64,000 bases of DNA from Strongylocentrotus droebachiensis (taxonomy: Eukaryota > Echinodermata > Echinoidea > Camarodonta > Strongylocentrotidae): the NCBI GenBank assembly GCA_035222895.1, contig JAVYIG010001034.1, positions 1 to 64,000 of the forward strand, in the 5' to 3' direction. Under the pieces are notes generated by a model. That model made no database searches and was not told the origin of the DNA. It saw only the letters and a list, made by a program, of their open reading frames with translations. Both the position numbers and the translations under genes were made by a program. How positions within the stretch are numbered: position 1 is the first letter of the stretch; each line of letters starts with the position of its first letter. Shown here piece by piece: positions 19,652 through 31,038 of this stretch.

Positions 19652-22600
19652 CGTTGGCGAATTGAAATGAGACTTTTGGAATTTTTACGTTATTCAATCA
19701 ATATGTCCATGTGGTATTAGACAATTTTGCGCTTTGAAACTTCGTATAAGCTTGGTGGCTGATGGTGTTATTTTGTAGGTGCCCAAAAGATTGAAGGCGT
19801 CTTGCGATGATAAATAGCGCAGTTGATGTCATTCGGACATTGATGGGAATCGCAAAATTGTACGTGACGAGTAGCCGATACAAAAAGTGGGCATTGCATG
19901 GGATCAAGTCAGCATTTATATTACCTCGATTCATTTTGCCACATTCATAATCATGAAAATTGTACAAATGCGCGAAAAGCTATAGACTTGTTGACTTTAC
20001 AATTAAATCTAAATCAGCTGTTGCCAACCGATCGGTTTCATAATTTTCAATGATTGATAGCCATGAATAAAAAAATATCACGGCAGGATGACCAGAAAGA
20101 TTTTGTGTGATGGGTGCATTAGATGTAAAGTAAGAGCTTCATTGAACCTCCCCCGAGCCATTAGCAAGTAATATACACATAGCCTACATAGAGGCGTAGA
20201 AACAAGATAGGGGAAGGAAAAAGAAGGAAAAAGAAGAAGTTACAACCCCCTCCTACTCCCTCTCGCCAATTAATTGCTTTTAAAATGTCCATTTCATCCA
20301 CCGAGTAGTGTCGTCCCCCGACATATACACACACACACACACGCACACACGCGCGCACACACACACACGCCCCATATGCATACAGTATCAGTGCCCCCAC
20401 AAAAAAAAAAGACCCGCGCTATGCCACTACAGAAACCATTGAAATCCACCATCATGTAAAGCTGTGCAATTATGATTGCATCCGCAAGACATTTTGCTTT
20501 AATATTTCAATCGCTATTCAGATGAAAATATTGATGTCTTCGAATCAGACCATCGTGTATTCAATAAAAAAAGATCTTCTTGGATTTGGAAATCCTTGCC
20601 TTATTCAGGTAGGAATACATTATATTTGTAAAATCGTTTTGCCCCTTTGAAACATCCTTTATTTCCACTGAATGTTCAGTCCTATAGTAAAAATTATAAA
20701 GAGGTCTTTTCTTGACATACTTACGCATAAAAACGTGCGCACAGAGGGCTTAAAAACAAATTGTATGAGTTATCAAAATTCTTTGGTACATTATATTCAC
20801 AATGTATAAAGTATTGAATATTTGAAATCAATCTGTGCAAAGAAAGTTACCTTACCGATTTAATTAAAAAAAAGATCGAATAGCTTTTTGTAAATTTGTT
20901 GTAGAAATCATCGACTTCCAGTAGTCTCAGGTAGATATGAACGACGCTAAAGAAACACAAGACCTTGTTCACTGTGTAACTTACAGTCGATTAGTAATAA
21001 ATTTCATTATTCATTCAATTTGTCCCTTCTTTGCTAAAGAAAGAAAACACAATCTTAAAAGCAACTACACTAAACGACCAAATATATACCCTTGAAATAA
21101 ATCAACTTATTGATTGTAAAAAGAAAGGAAAAAAAACCCAGAAAAACTCGCTCCAATCTTGTAAAATTCAGTAGGAAATTTATCCATCGATTTTTAATCC
21201 TTTTTTCTGAATTCGGAGAATTCGATTATGAACCAATTATTAGTAGGGTGTCTAGGCATTACAACAGCCAATTGTGCTGAAGCCATTATTCAAGTTGTTT
21301 TAAATGGTATATAATTAGTTGGTTCATCAATCTGAATTTTACTTTTATGATGTTTATTAGTTTAATTAAATATTTTGTTATTAGTTTATTTATTTTTGGA
21401 AAATTTAGTTATTGAGTTATCTATTAATCATAAATTCTGTATTAATTCATTAATTCAATCATTTATTCTCCAACTACCCAATAATTTGATTAAAGACGTT
21501 TCGTCTATTTCTTATTAAGTCGTTCCTACTGTCACACAAGAAAAAACAATAAATTTCATGTAATTTGTCCTCAAGTCAAGTGTTTAACTAATAATCGATG
21601 GAGAATATCGAAATTGTATGAGCTAATTGAACAGGGGAAAAGGGCACCGCGCCTTGGCAAAGGTCACTATACTTGTGATCGCACATATCGCCTTGATTTG
21701 TAGTTTTTTAGAACCTACCAAGTAACGGTAAAAATGACCCTGGTCATAATGGCCAATTCTTTTTTGTTTTACATTAGTGTCCTTGTTTCTTGCCTCTACC
21801 CGCTTAATGTAACAAATATATTTTTGATAGATCTGGATTCAATAAGGCAATGCTAATTCTCTGAATGTAATTCCCTCAAAACGAAACACAATGGTCATTC
21901 TTACAAATTGTCTAAGCTAACGACTGGAATTTGTTACACAATAACATTTAAGATGCGCTCTTCTTGGATAATTCAACTAAGTATATGTTTAAGAAACCAA
22001 AATTCAACTTTGCATTATCCAACACTATTATAATATCTTTTCTCATAAGATGATAAAAATAATGATATCTGTAATCCTTACCTTGTATTTTGATTAATAT
22101 TCATTTTAAAATTTCGGACTGTAAGTACTAACTATTGTTTTGCAAATTTGTGTTAGTGTTTGTTTATTGTGAACAAACAAACTTCCTGATACTAGCAGAT
22201 TGGTTCCATAATTCTAATAAATCATTACTGTACGATTTGAATGTCTAACAGGATCATGAAATAATATAAATCATCTCTCTACCAACTTTTTTGTTTTACT
22301 TTAAAAAAAAATTAGTTAAAAAAAAAAGTAGATGAATAAAATGAATAAATAAAAGATATATGAATTTATGAAAGAGTGAATAGATAATAAATAAATAAGT
22401 AAAAAGATTGATTATCAAATAGTTTACACAATAATTAGTTGAACCAATGATTTGTTTCATAAAGGACTAATACACTAAGTTGGTAAAAGTCGAAGGAATT
22501 TTAAAAATAGGGAGAAATATCTTCCCAATTTCCCCCAGATACCTATGGAGGTATACAACTCCATCCCGTACAATATTTATCTAATAATAGTGGTAATTCT

Positions 22601-22740
22601 TAGATTTTTTTTGGTCAATTGTGAGTATAAAATATCACAAATAGAAAAAGCCTAACAGCAATCGATTAATGATGTAGGTCTATTATAATACTAAACGACG
22701 TACCAAATAAGAAAAACCATGACACACACTCTGTATTACC
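19652..22740. repeat. Duplicated 5' flank of G2 (unit flank block)
   Basis: Non-coding. Near-duplicate of 49701-53165 and related to the flanks of G3, G5, G6 and G9. Landmarks in order are the proximal leader, a TATA-like box, GCTTCATTGAACCTCC, a CA microsatellite (20325-20372), TTCGAATCAGACCATCGTG, TCGACTTCCAGTAGTCTCAGG and the AT-rich stretch before the 3' end of G3. It holds no convincing gene; weak ORFs shared between flanks follow from duplication. Confidence 0.75.
20325..20372. repeat. CA/CG dinucleotide microsatellite
   Basis: Alternating (AC)n interrupted by GC steps. Equivalent arrays occur at the same relative place upstream of G3 (24441-24532), G5 (32717-32737), G6 (36598-36620), G8 (50384-50430) and G9 (54897-54960). 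Confidence 0.9.
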
Positions 22741-22761
22741 TACAATTGGACATCTTTACTA

Positions 22762-23781
22762 TCAGTTTGAGACACGCTCGAGCGGTCTGCGACGACGGCA
22801 AAGGATTCTCTTGAAAGCCTCTTGAAAGCTGGGATGCTTCAGACCATAGATGATCGGATTGACCACGCTGTTCGCCATCATGATCATGTAGCCATAGAGG
22901 GTGGACAGGCTTGCTCCGGGAATTACGAAGTTCACGCTTGACCCTACATAGCAAATCATGAAGAGGCAGACAACAATGAATACATTCTTTGTGATCTCGA
23001 TCTCCTTTTGGTTGATGGCTTTGATCATGGGTGGACGAGAATCTTGAGATGTAGATGAAGAAGCATTTTTCTTTTGTGCCTCTGCTGAGCTTGAACCGGT
23101 AGCTTTATCATCTGCAAACTTGTCTCGGAACTGCTTATTGTGTTGCAAAATGTGGCGCAAAATCAGTCCGTAAAACGTAAAGGTGAGTACCAGGGCTGTA
23201 ATGATGACAGCGCTCTGAAACAAGACATTAACGTAGGTCAGTGGGTTTGTATCGGACAAAGTGCATAAGCCGTAGTATCTGTAATAACCGAGAGTCCCTA
23301 CTCCTAGAGCAGGAGGTATGATCATGAGTGCAATTGACTCCATCCAGATAAACAGCACGACTTTCGCGATATTCTTCGGAGTATTGAGACCTTGATGACC
23401 ACGAATAGATCTGGTGATGACGTACCATCGGACGAAACCGATAGCGACTAAATTAGATACACTACAGCATACGCTGGTGTATCCAACTCCAGCCACAATT
23501 GCACAGATGATCTCGGAAATCGGGTACCTTCGCGTGTCACTTAAGAGACCGGCGATCTGGAACGGTAGGCTGGAACACGTCAAAATGTCAGTGAAAGCGA
23601 GATTGACTACCAACATGTTGGTTACCGTACGAAGCTTCTTTGTGATGATGACAGAGACGATAACAAGAGTATTGCCAAAGAGACCAATAATCGCAAAACC
23701 CACTAGTACTGATGCAACGATAGCTCGATGGTAGAAAGCTAAAGTGGTCCCTTCTACAGAAGATTGTGTGCTTGCTTCCAT
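22762..23781 (-). CDS. GPCR copy G3, intact rhodopsin-class seven-helix receptor
   Basis: Single exon, 339 aa. Class A landmarks: GN (36-37) in TM1, NLAFTD (D65) in TM2, Cys93 at the top of TM3 and Cys173 in extracellular loop 2 (likely disulfide), W146 in TM4, NPIIY (308-312) in TM7, then helix 8 (KHPSFQEAFKRIL). Departures: FVRWY (116-120) in place of DRY, CYVG (277-280) where CWxP is expected, and no proline in TM5. Cytoplasmic loop 3 is Ser-rich (229-245); the C-terminus is short and basic (CRRRRPLERVSN). No signal peptide or N-glycosylation sequon in the N-terminus. Expected in the plasma membrane, coupled to a G protein; ligand unknown. Helix 8 and the NPIIYG motif recall melatonin-type receptors, but the family resembles lineage-specific expanded receptors, possibly chemosensory. 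The ATG has a good context (ACGATGG). Confidence 0.92.
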   Translation of the reverse strand: MEASTQSSVEGTTLAFYHRAIVASVLVGFAIIGLFGNTLVIVSVIITKKLRTVTNMLVVNLAFTDILTCSSLPFQIAGLLSDTRRYPISEIICAIVAGVGYTSVCCSVSNLVAIGFVRWYVITRSIRGHQGLNTPKNIAKVVLFIWMESIALMIIPPALGVGTLGYYRYYGLCTLSDTNPLTYVNVLFQSAVIITALVLTFTFYGLILRHILQHNKQFRDKFADDKATGSSSAEAQKKNASSSTSQDSRPPMIKAINQKEIEITKNVFIVVCLFMICYVGSSVNFVIPGASLSTLYGYMIMMANSVVNPIIYGLKHPSFQEAFKRILCRRRRPLERVSN

Positions 23782-26115
23782 CGTTGGCGAATTGAAATTA
23801 GACTTTTTACGATATCAAATCAATATGTCTATCTGTTTCTTAAATGACTGCGATTTAAACACTTCGTATTATCATGATGGCTCCTGGTGTTATTTTCTAA
23901 GTGACCAAAATATTGAAGGCGTCTTCCAGTGATAGATGGCAAGAATGTAAATGATCAGTACCTCATCCCAAAAGTGGGAATTGCAGGTTATCAAGTAAGC
24001 ATTTATATTATCTCTATTCTGTTGCCACATTTATAATCAGGACAAATTTAAATCTCGTTATGCGCGAAAATGCTCTTGACTTATTGAAAATCCAAGATTC
24101 TGAATGACATTATACTTTTCAATTAAATTTAAATCAGTTGTTGCCAACTGTGCAGTTTTATGACTTTCCATAAATGATAGCCATGAATAAAAAAAATATC
24201 ACAATAGGATGAATCTGTGACCGGAAATATATTGTATGTCGGGTTAATCAGATGTAAAGTTAGAGCTTCATTGATCTCCCACCGAGCCATTACCAAACAA
24301 CACACACATAGCCTACATAGGGGCGCAGAAACAAGAGATGCGAAGGAAAGGGGAAAGAAGATGTTACTAACCCTTCTACTCCCTCTCGCCAATTGATGGC
24401 TTTACACATTTGTATTTCATCCATCGAGTATTGTCGTCCCCCTGACACACACACACACACACACACGCACGGAAACACACACACACGCACGCACACACAC
24501 ACACACACCCATACGCACGCACACACACACAATTACATACACTCAAGCCCCACAAAAATACAATGCCAGTGCCCCCACAATGTCTAGACCCGCGCTATGC
24601 CACTACAGAAACCAGTGAAATCAAGCATCACGTAAAGCTGTGCCATTATGAATACATCCGCAAGACATTTTTCTTTGTTCAATCGCGATTCAGATCAAAA
24701 TATTTATGGCTTCGAATCAAACCATCGTGTATTCATTAAAAGAAGATCTGCTTGGATTGGGAAATTATGCCTGATTCAGGTAGGAATATATTATATTTCG
24801 AAATCGTTTTTCCCTTTCAAACATACTTTCTCTTTCAACTGAATGTTCAATTCTATAGTAAAATTCTTCAAAGTCATTGTACTGAAACAGAGGAAACCGA
24901 CCCCCAAGATATAACTTTACTTATTCTGAGAGATTTATTATATTATTGTCCATAAATCTACAAGATTCCCCACCAAAGTGTATGAGAGAGGTATAAAGCA
25001 GAAATAAAGTACAGTTTCTCAGCACGACCTGGGCATCGCCATTTTCTTGATAATGTGACGTACTATGCGAAGTCGTTTATCAAGTTAATGTACCAAATTT
25101 ATGGATGCTTCTTTCCCAGACGTGTGTGGTGATGAAGCATTTCATTCACCTGCTATTATCCTTTGTACTATAATTGCCAGAACGCAAATTACATAAATAA
25201 GTTAGTGCACTTCTGGGGTGAAGGTTTCTCATAAATGAAATAGATTTGTCAACTGCTATAGTGTAGTATTTATAAATGAATTTTGTTACAATATTTATTG
25301 TGCCCCTATTATTTATTTTTCACCTAATATAATTTCTATCATCTCAGTTATTATTTTTTTTAATTGAAAAGTAAAGGTTTCGTTATTGATTTAAAAATTC
25401 TTTCCAACTAAAGCTTGGTGCATGTTGCATGATACATGTACAACTTCAACAGGTACGTCACATTTTAAGAAAATGGCTGCGCCTATATCATGCTGAAAGG
25501 CATTACATCATGCCAGGAATGTCTTCATTTATATTTATCTTGTACATTTTCGTAAGGAATATTGTAAATCAAAGGGCAGGAATACATCTCATTTTTCAGA
25601 ATACCTACACTTATTCTTTGGGTTTAGGTTTCCTTTAACATGAAAACGTGCGCACCGAGGACTTTACAAACCTATTTTATTAGTTGAACATTTTTCTTCG
25701 GCACAAATACCCAGAATGTATGAATTATAGAATATTCAAAAACATTCTTTGCCAACTAAGTTACCTTACCGATTTCAATAACAAAAGATCGACTTTCTCT
25801 TTATAGATTTTGTTGAGGAATTCATCGACTACCATTAGTCTTAGGTAGATCTGAACCTCGTGAACGAAACATGAAACCTTATTTACTATGTGACATACAA
25901 TCCATTGGTGATGAATTTCAAGGTTTATTCACTTAGTGCCTTCTTTGCTAAAGAAAGAAAATACGATCTTCAAAACAACTACACTGAACGACTAGATACC
26001 CTTAAAATAAGAAATGTTAAATGGTTATTGCCTGGTTGTTTAAATTTGTGAAATGACCTACTTGAACCACTCCGTGCAATAATCTCAAAGATTACACTGT
26101 AACATGTAGAGCTTG
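23782..26115. repeat. Duplicated 5' flank of G3
   Basis: Closely related to 32059-34200 (before G5) and 54194-56263 (before G9). It carries the conserved leader, TATA-like site (24001-24007), CA microsatellite (24441-24532), TTTATGGCTTCGAATCAAACC, GAAACAGAGGAAACCGACCC, CTCAGCACGACCTGGGCATC and GATGCTTCTTTCCCAGACG. Non-coding as far as I can see. Confidence 0.78.
24001..24007 (-). promoter_or_regulatory. TATA-like site upstream of G3
   Basis: On the minus strand this reads TATAAAT within AATATAAATGC, about 220 bp before the G3 start codon. The same sequence is kept in the flanks of G5 and G9. Conservation may only reflect recent duplication, so the promoter role is an inference. Confidence 0.35.
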
Positions 26116-26585
26116 TTGCCAATTTACTTCAACATATTTTGTTCATCATATTCATTTAACAGTGACAGACAACATTATTATTTGTCTCTATAACTTCACC
26201 TAAAGCCCATCGGCGAAGCCGAGAAGAACCAAGTCGTCGCCTTGCCCTTGTTCCGCCATTTTCGTCTGCACTGCACTGCACTAGCACTGCATGCTTGCAT
26301 GCATGTACTATGTACGTACTTTGTGCATATCGCATGTGTGCGCGCAAATTGCAATCACGTATCGAGAAAATGTCAACGACGTGAAATCATGATTGGTTAA
26401 ATCTATCACGTGATTTTTCCCCGGGACTTTTTAAACAACTCTGTTTAATTAAATCTTTTTGCTTTTTTAATAAATAGTTGTTTAAGCCAATCGAGCACTG
26501 ATTTTTCGATTTTGAACAACGTTGTTTACGTTTTTAAACAACATTATTTTAAACAGTGATATTTTAAACACCGTTCTAAATGTGT
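26116..26585. other. Single-copy spacer between duplicated blocks
   Basis: Contains TGCACTGCA/GCATGC/GTACGTAC alternating palindromic steps (26265-26345) and several GTTTAAA/TTTAAACAAC repeats (26425-26575). No gene was recognised. It is one of the few stretches here without an obvious second copy in the window. Confidence 0.5.
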
Positions 26586-29500
26586 AGGGGAATATTATGC
26601 TTATATTTTAGAGCGTATCTGGTATGATAAGTATATCTGGGTGACGATGGAGATAATGGAAGTTTGTTCTTTGGTAGTTGGAACGTAAGTGCTCTGGTCA
26701 GGGCCTTTGGGGAATATTATGCTTATATTTTAGAGCGTATCTGGTATGATAAGTATATCTGGGTGACGATGGAGATAATGGAAGTTTGTTGTTTGGTAGT
26801 TGGAACGTAAGTTTTATATTATATTTTTAAGAAACAGACAGTTTTTGTATGAGATCAGGAGTGGAAATTTTCTGCCATTTTGAGAACCAAATTTTGCATC
26901 AGTGATATTTTGTTTCATTGAATTGAGTTTCCCGCAGAGAGGATTCTGTTGTTTTAATTAAAGAAGGAAGAGAGTCAAATGAAGAACCAAAAACACTATG
27001 TTTTTCATTTACTAATGAGAACTATTTTTTTTGAGATCTCCTTACACAGAATATTGGAATGGGGTTTTCATGATGAATGTTGTTTGGAGACATCAATATT
27101 CATAAAATGTATGTTTCTATCACCAGGAAATAAAGAATTTTCTGTCTACATGAACCTTTCCTGGTTGCTTATAATGCATTTGCCCACTGGTAGCATAATA
27201 CTTTCACAAGCTGATATCCCTCACCATTGGATTTTTTGTGGGTAATGTCTAAATTTCGTTTAAAAATAGATGATATCAGTCTGGTAGGCCTACACTGCAG
27301 GCAAGAGTCAGGACTAACATTTAGCATGTTATTAATTGTATTACCACTCTTATATTATCTGAATGTTATCTTTATTGAGGGTGACTTGAACAAGTTAATA
27401 ACTTGGAAGGGAGGGGTGCAACCTGCCACACGCTTCTACTTCTTGGTTGCTTTGATCCATTGCCGAAAATATTTTGGCACCTATCATCCCCCCGACCACG
27501 GATACAAATCGACACCCCTGACCAATCAAGACCGATACTGAACTACTCGATGATGGAAAGCCATTGTATATATAGCTCTGTAGGAGTTCCTAGACTCACC
27601 TCTATCCACGATTCGCTAATTTCAAGTGAGATCGTTACCGTATTTTGTTACGTTCAACATTTACCTAAAAAACAAAATGAAACAGTTTATGGTCTGATCG
27701 TTTTTAAATTTCCAAAACTACTTTTCTATTTGTCTAACAGTTACAAGACGAAGAATGCTTGAATTTTAAAATATAATATATTTTGACATTCCAATGCCAT
27801 TCACAGTTTTGTTCGATTACTTTAGAGTTGCCTCATAGCACAGTAATATTACTGGACTAAGTCCGTTTTAATTAAAAGAGAGTCCAAAACGATTATGAAA
27901 AATTGACCAACCTATATGAGTTGATACATCAGTTGGTTAAGAGGGGAAAATATATAATTATGCAAACAAAAAAATTGCGATTTGTTAATTCGCGACAAAA
28001 CGGAATACACCAATAAAAGTTATTTGCGACTCGACACGAACTAGCAGTTCGTACATACTACCAGGTTATACAGGAATCAAACCAGAATGCTGTCGGTACG
28101 AAGTGAAGGTTTCCAAGTGAACGTTTTCCCCCTTTCTCAACGGTTCACATTTATCCGCTTTTGAAGTTTTAAATATCTTTGATTTTTAGCAGTCAGATAG
28201 TTATTGATTGGCACAGAACGTAACTGATGCGCGCTCTACTTCAGGCTATTGATCTCTTAAAACCAGTATTGTTTTTTTCATGGGTTTTAGTAGGTCTACA
28301 ACAAGGCAGAGCCATACTCCCAGAGAAAGCGATGATCATAACATGAAGATATCTTCGATCAAGCCATTAACAAAAAATGACTACAGAATTCGAGTTCAAT
28401 GTTATCATATCATTGCCGTTACCTCTTTCCCCCTCTAGACCTCCACCTTTCTCCCCTCCCCCTTTCTCTCTCTCTCATTTTCCTCCTTATTTTCAATATC
28501 TTTGTTATGATATCAATTTCATAGTTCCTTTTATTGATTTGCAAAATTACTCCATTTACAAGGTATCATAGTTACCAGCTAGGCAACATTCGAATGTGAT
28601 CTCGAGGAATTATATCTAGGGGAAACATCACTTTGCTGAATTCATTGGCAAACAGAATTGTAATCCTATGGTTTTGTTCAGACAATGTAAAAATAAAGGT
28701 GATGCTGAAAACAGAATTTGCATCGTATTATGTGCAATCAAGGAAAAGATTACCAACTTAAGAGAACTCTTTTAGTCCACGGCTAATAAATCCGTATTTA
28801 ACCCTTTCTCAATGAAATTAAGATGACTAAATCTGGAGGAATAATTCTTAACCCCTTTTTGAATGATCCAGACTGTTTAGGCTCAGGGAGGTTTAGGCCT
28901 AGAGATCAGTGAACAGCAGAACTGCAACGGGGGTTTTACGGGGAGGGGTCAACCCCCTCTCAAAAAACATTCCTCAAGTCCTCAACATTTTCGCGAGGCA
29001 CATGTAGAAAACGAGCGCTAAACCCCTAAGCTCCTAAACATCCCAAGCAACCCCAAAGATTATTCTTTAATAACCGCTACTGCCCCACCTCTTTTCAAAC
29101 GCCTATGAAAGGTCCCTTTTTTAGTATAATGTTCCATTGGTTCTACGGTGTTGTGTACACCAAGTCCTCAACCATAACGGAATGTTGCTCACTTGAAGAA
29201 AATGAAAAGGGATTTGAGCGTGAGAGATAATAGTATAAAGGAGGGATTAGACCACGCTGCAAGGTCACCTGACAGGTGGTTATCTCATCAACTCAGCTCT
29301 CAAATAACATAAGAAAAAAGGATCATGGGGGACCAATGGTCACCGATTAGGCATTGTTTGTTATATAGAGGGCGCAAGTAGCTACAAGTAGTTCAGTGGG
29401 CCTTTAAAGTGACTCGGTAACGTTGCCTCAGAGTCTGAATCAAAATCCTGGCTTCAGTTCATACTGCAATCATAATTATAATCATTTAAGTCAGGAATCC

Positions 29501-29890
29501 CATGAAGTTTACAAGCCGATCGCCTGTCTGATTATCAAGATATTTAAGATTGGAAATCGTTTTTTTATAACACTACAGTCTCTTGGGGGAAATTGAGTAT
29601 GGTAAAACCGGTCACTCAAAGATTTTTACTTTTTTCAGGCACTTATGATCATTTTGGAGCGCATTTGTTAAGGGCTTCAATATAACGACATACCACATTC
29701 ACTGATAACACGTAGGGCCATGCATCGCAGATTTTAACATTTGTTAAAGGATGTCTCTAAATACATGTAAATTCCACAGCTAACTGGGGAAAACTGATTG
29801 ATGTGGTCATATTAACACGATGCAAAAAAAGGAAACGTTAAGACATTAAAAGAGATCGACTAACAGGGTGAATTACCTTTAATAGGAATT
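26586..29890. repeat. Duplicated intergenic block A, copy 2 (longest)
   Basis: Begins with two tandem ~114-122-bp repeats (ATATTTTAGAGCGTATCTGG, GGTGACGATGGAGATAATGG). It then runs through ATCACCAGGAAATAAAGAATT, a CT microsatellite (28430-28480) and CTGCAACGGGGGTTTTACGG up to the 3' end of G4. The copies at 45.8 and 59.1 kb are nearly the same. The 45.8-kb copy lacks the section corresponding to about 27119-27847. A ~100-codon ORF (27227-27541) survives in the 59.1-kb copy but not elsewhere; it has no recognisable features. Confidence 0.82.
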
Positions 29891-29897
29891 CTTTGTA

Positions 29898-30670
29898 TCA
29901 GTTTGAGACACGCTCAAGCGGTCTGCGACGACGGCAAAGGATTCTCTTGAAAGCCTCTTGAAAGTTGGGATGCTTCAGACCATAAATGATCGGATTGACC
30001 ACGCTGTTCGTCATCATGATCATGTAGCCATAAAGGGTGGACAAACTTAATGGCCCGGGGATTACTAAGTTCACGCCTTGCGCTACAAAGCAAATTATGA
30101 AGAGGCAGACAACAATGAAAACATTCTTTGTGATCTCGATCTCCTTTTGGTTGATGGCTTTGATCATGGGTGGACGAGAATCTTGAGATGTAGATGAAGC
30201 ACCCTTTTTCTTTTGTGCCTCTGCTGAGCTTGAACCGGTAGCGTTATCATCTGCAAACTTGTCTCGGAACTGCTTATTGTGTTGCAAAACGTGGCGCAAA
30301 ACAGCCCGTAAAACGTTAAGGTGAGTAACAGGACAGTAATGATGACAGAGCCCTGAAACATGACATACACGAAGGTTGGTGGGTTTGTATCTGACAAAGT
30401 GCATAAGCCGTAGTATCTGGAATAACCGAGAGTCCCGACTCCTAGCACAGGGGGTATGATCATGAGTGCAATTGACTCTATCCAGATGATCAGTACGACT
30501 TTCGCCGGTGTATCCAACTCCGGCCACAATAATACAGATGATCTCGGAAATCGGGTATCTTTCCGTTTGACTTAAGAGACCGGCGATCTGGAACGGAATG
30601 CTGCAACACGTCAAAATGTCAGCGAAAGCGAGATTGACCACCAAGATGTTGGTGACCGTACGAAGATTCT
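29898..30670 (-). pseudogene. GPCR copy G4, truncated and deleted
   Basis: The 3' part (TM5-TM7, NPIIYG, RRRRPLERVSN) reads well. Lesions: a 1-bp deletion at about 30301 before cytoplasmic loop 3, and a 107-bp deletion at about 30505 removing TM3/loop 2 including the VRW motif, with the 3-bp microhomology CGC at its edges. The gene also ends abruptly at 30670, inside the TM1-TM2 region, so N-terminus and TM1 are gone. Beyond 30670 the sequence matches the non-coding DNA at about 42030. Clearly non-functional. Confidence 0.88.
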
Positions 30671-31030
30671 GATGTTAATATCTTGAGGGTTCCACAAGAA
30701 AGTTGCCTCGCCCCCATCATATTCTCCTTGACCAATAACGATGTAGCTGAATATCTTGATGCACCATGCCGTAATTATATGTGTCATTTAGCACAATGTG
30801 CAAATTGTTACTTTTTAATAATTTCTCCATATAAATGTCATCAACACAACAATCATTATTACAGGTAAACTCATCAGACTTTTAAAATAAATTCGCTAGC
30901 CATGAGCTAATTGAACTGGGAAAAAGCCTCACAGCAATCGATAAATTATGTAGGCCTATTCTAGTACTAAACGACGTACCAAATAAGAAAAGACCATGAC
31001 AAACACTCTGTATTACCTGCAAATGGACAC
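30671..31030. repeat. Remnant of unit flank between G4 and G5
   Basis: Matches 42030-42240 (CTCGCCCCCATCATATTCTCC, CACCATGCCGTAATTAT), then jumps to the sequence found just 3' of other copies (GCAATCGATRAATKAT..., ACTAAACGACGTACCAAATA). It marks the scar of a large deletion that brought G4 within about 370 bp of G5. Confidence 0.7.
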
Positions 31031-31038
31031 CTTTATAC

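Noticed and set aside
20274..20459. His/Thr- and Val/Cys-rich ORFs at CA microsatellites (also 24290-24587, 54872-55162)
   Set aside because: Translations of dinucleotide repeats.
23414..23734. Plus-strand ORFs antisense to the GPCR genes
   Set aside because: Shadow frames of the receptor coding sequence.
24648..24955. About 100-codon ORF repeated at 32841-33149 and 55071-55424
   Set aside because: Open only in the closely duplicated G3, G5 and G9 flanks and disrupted in the other flanks; no recognisable domain. Conservation is explained by duplication.
27227..27541. About 100-codon ORF shared with 60124-60438
   Set aside because: Kept in two of the four block A copies, which are nearly identical overall; the other copies have deletions there. 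No features beyond a chance hydrophobic stretch.
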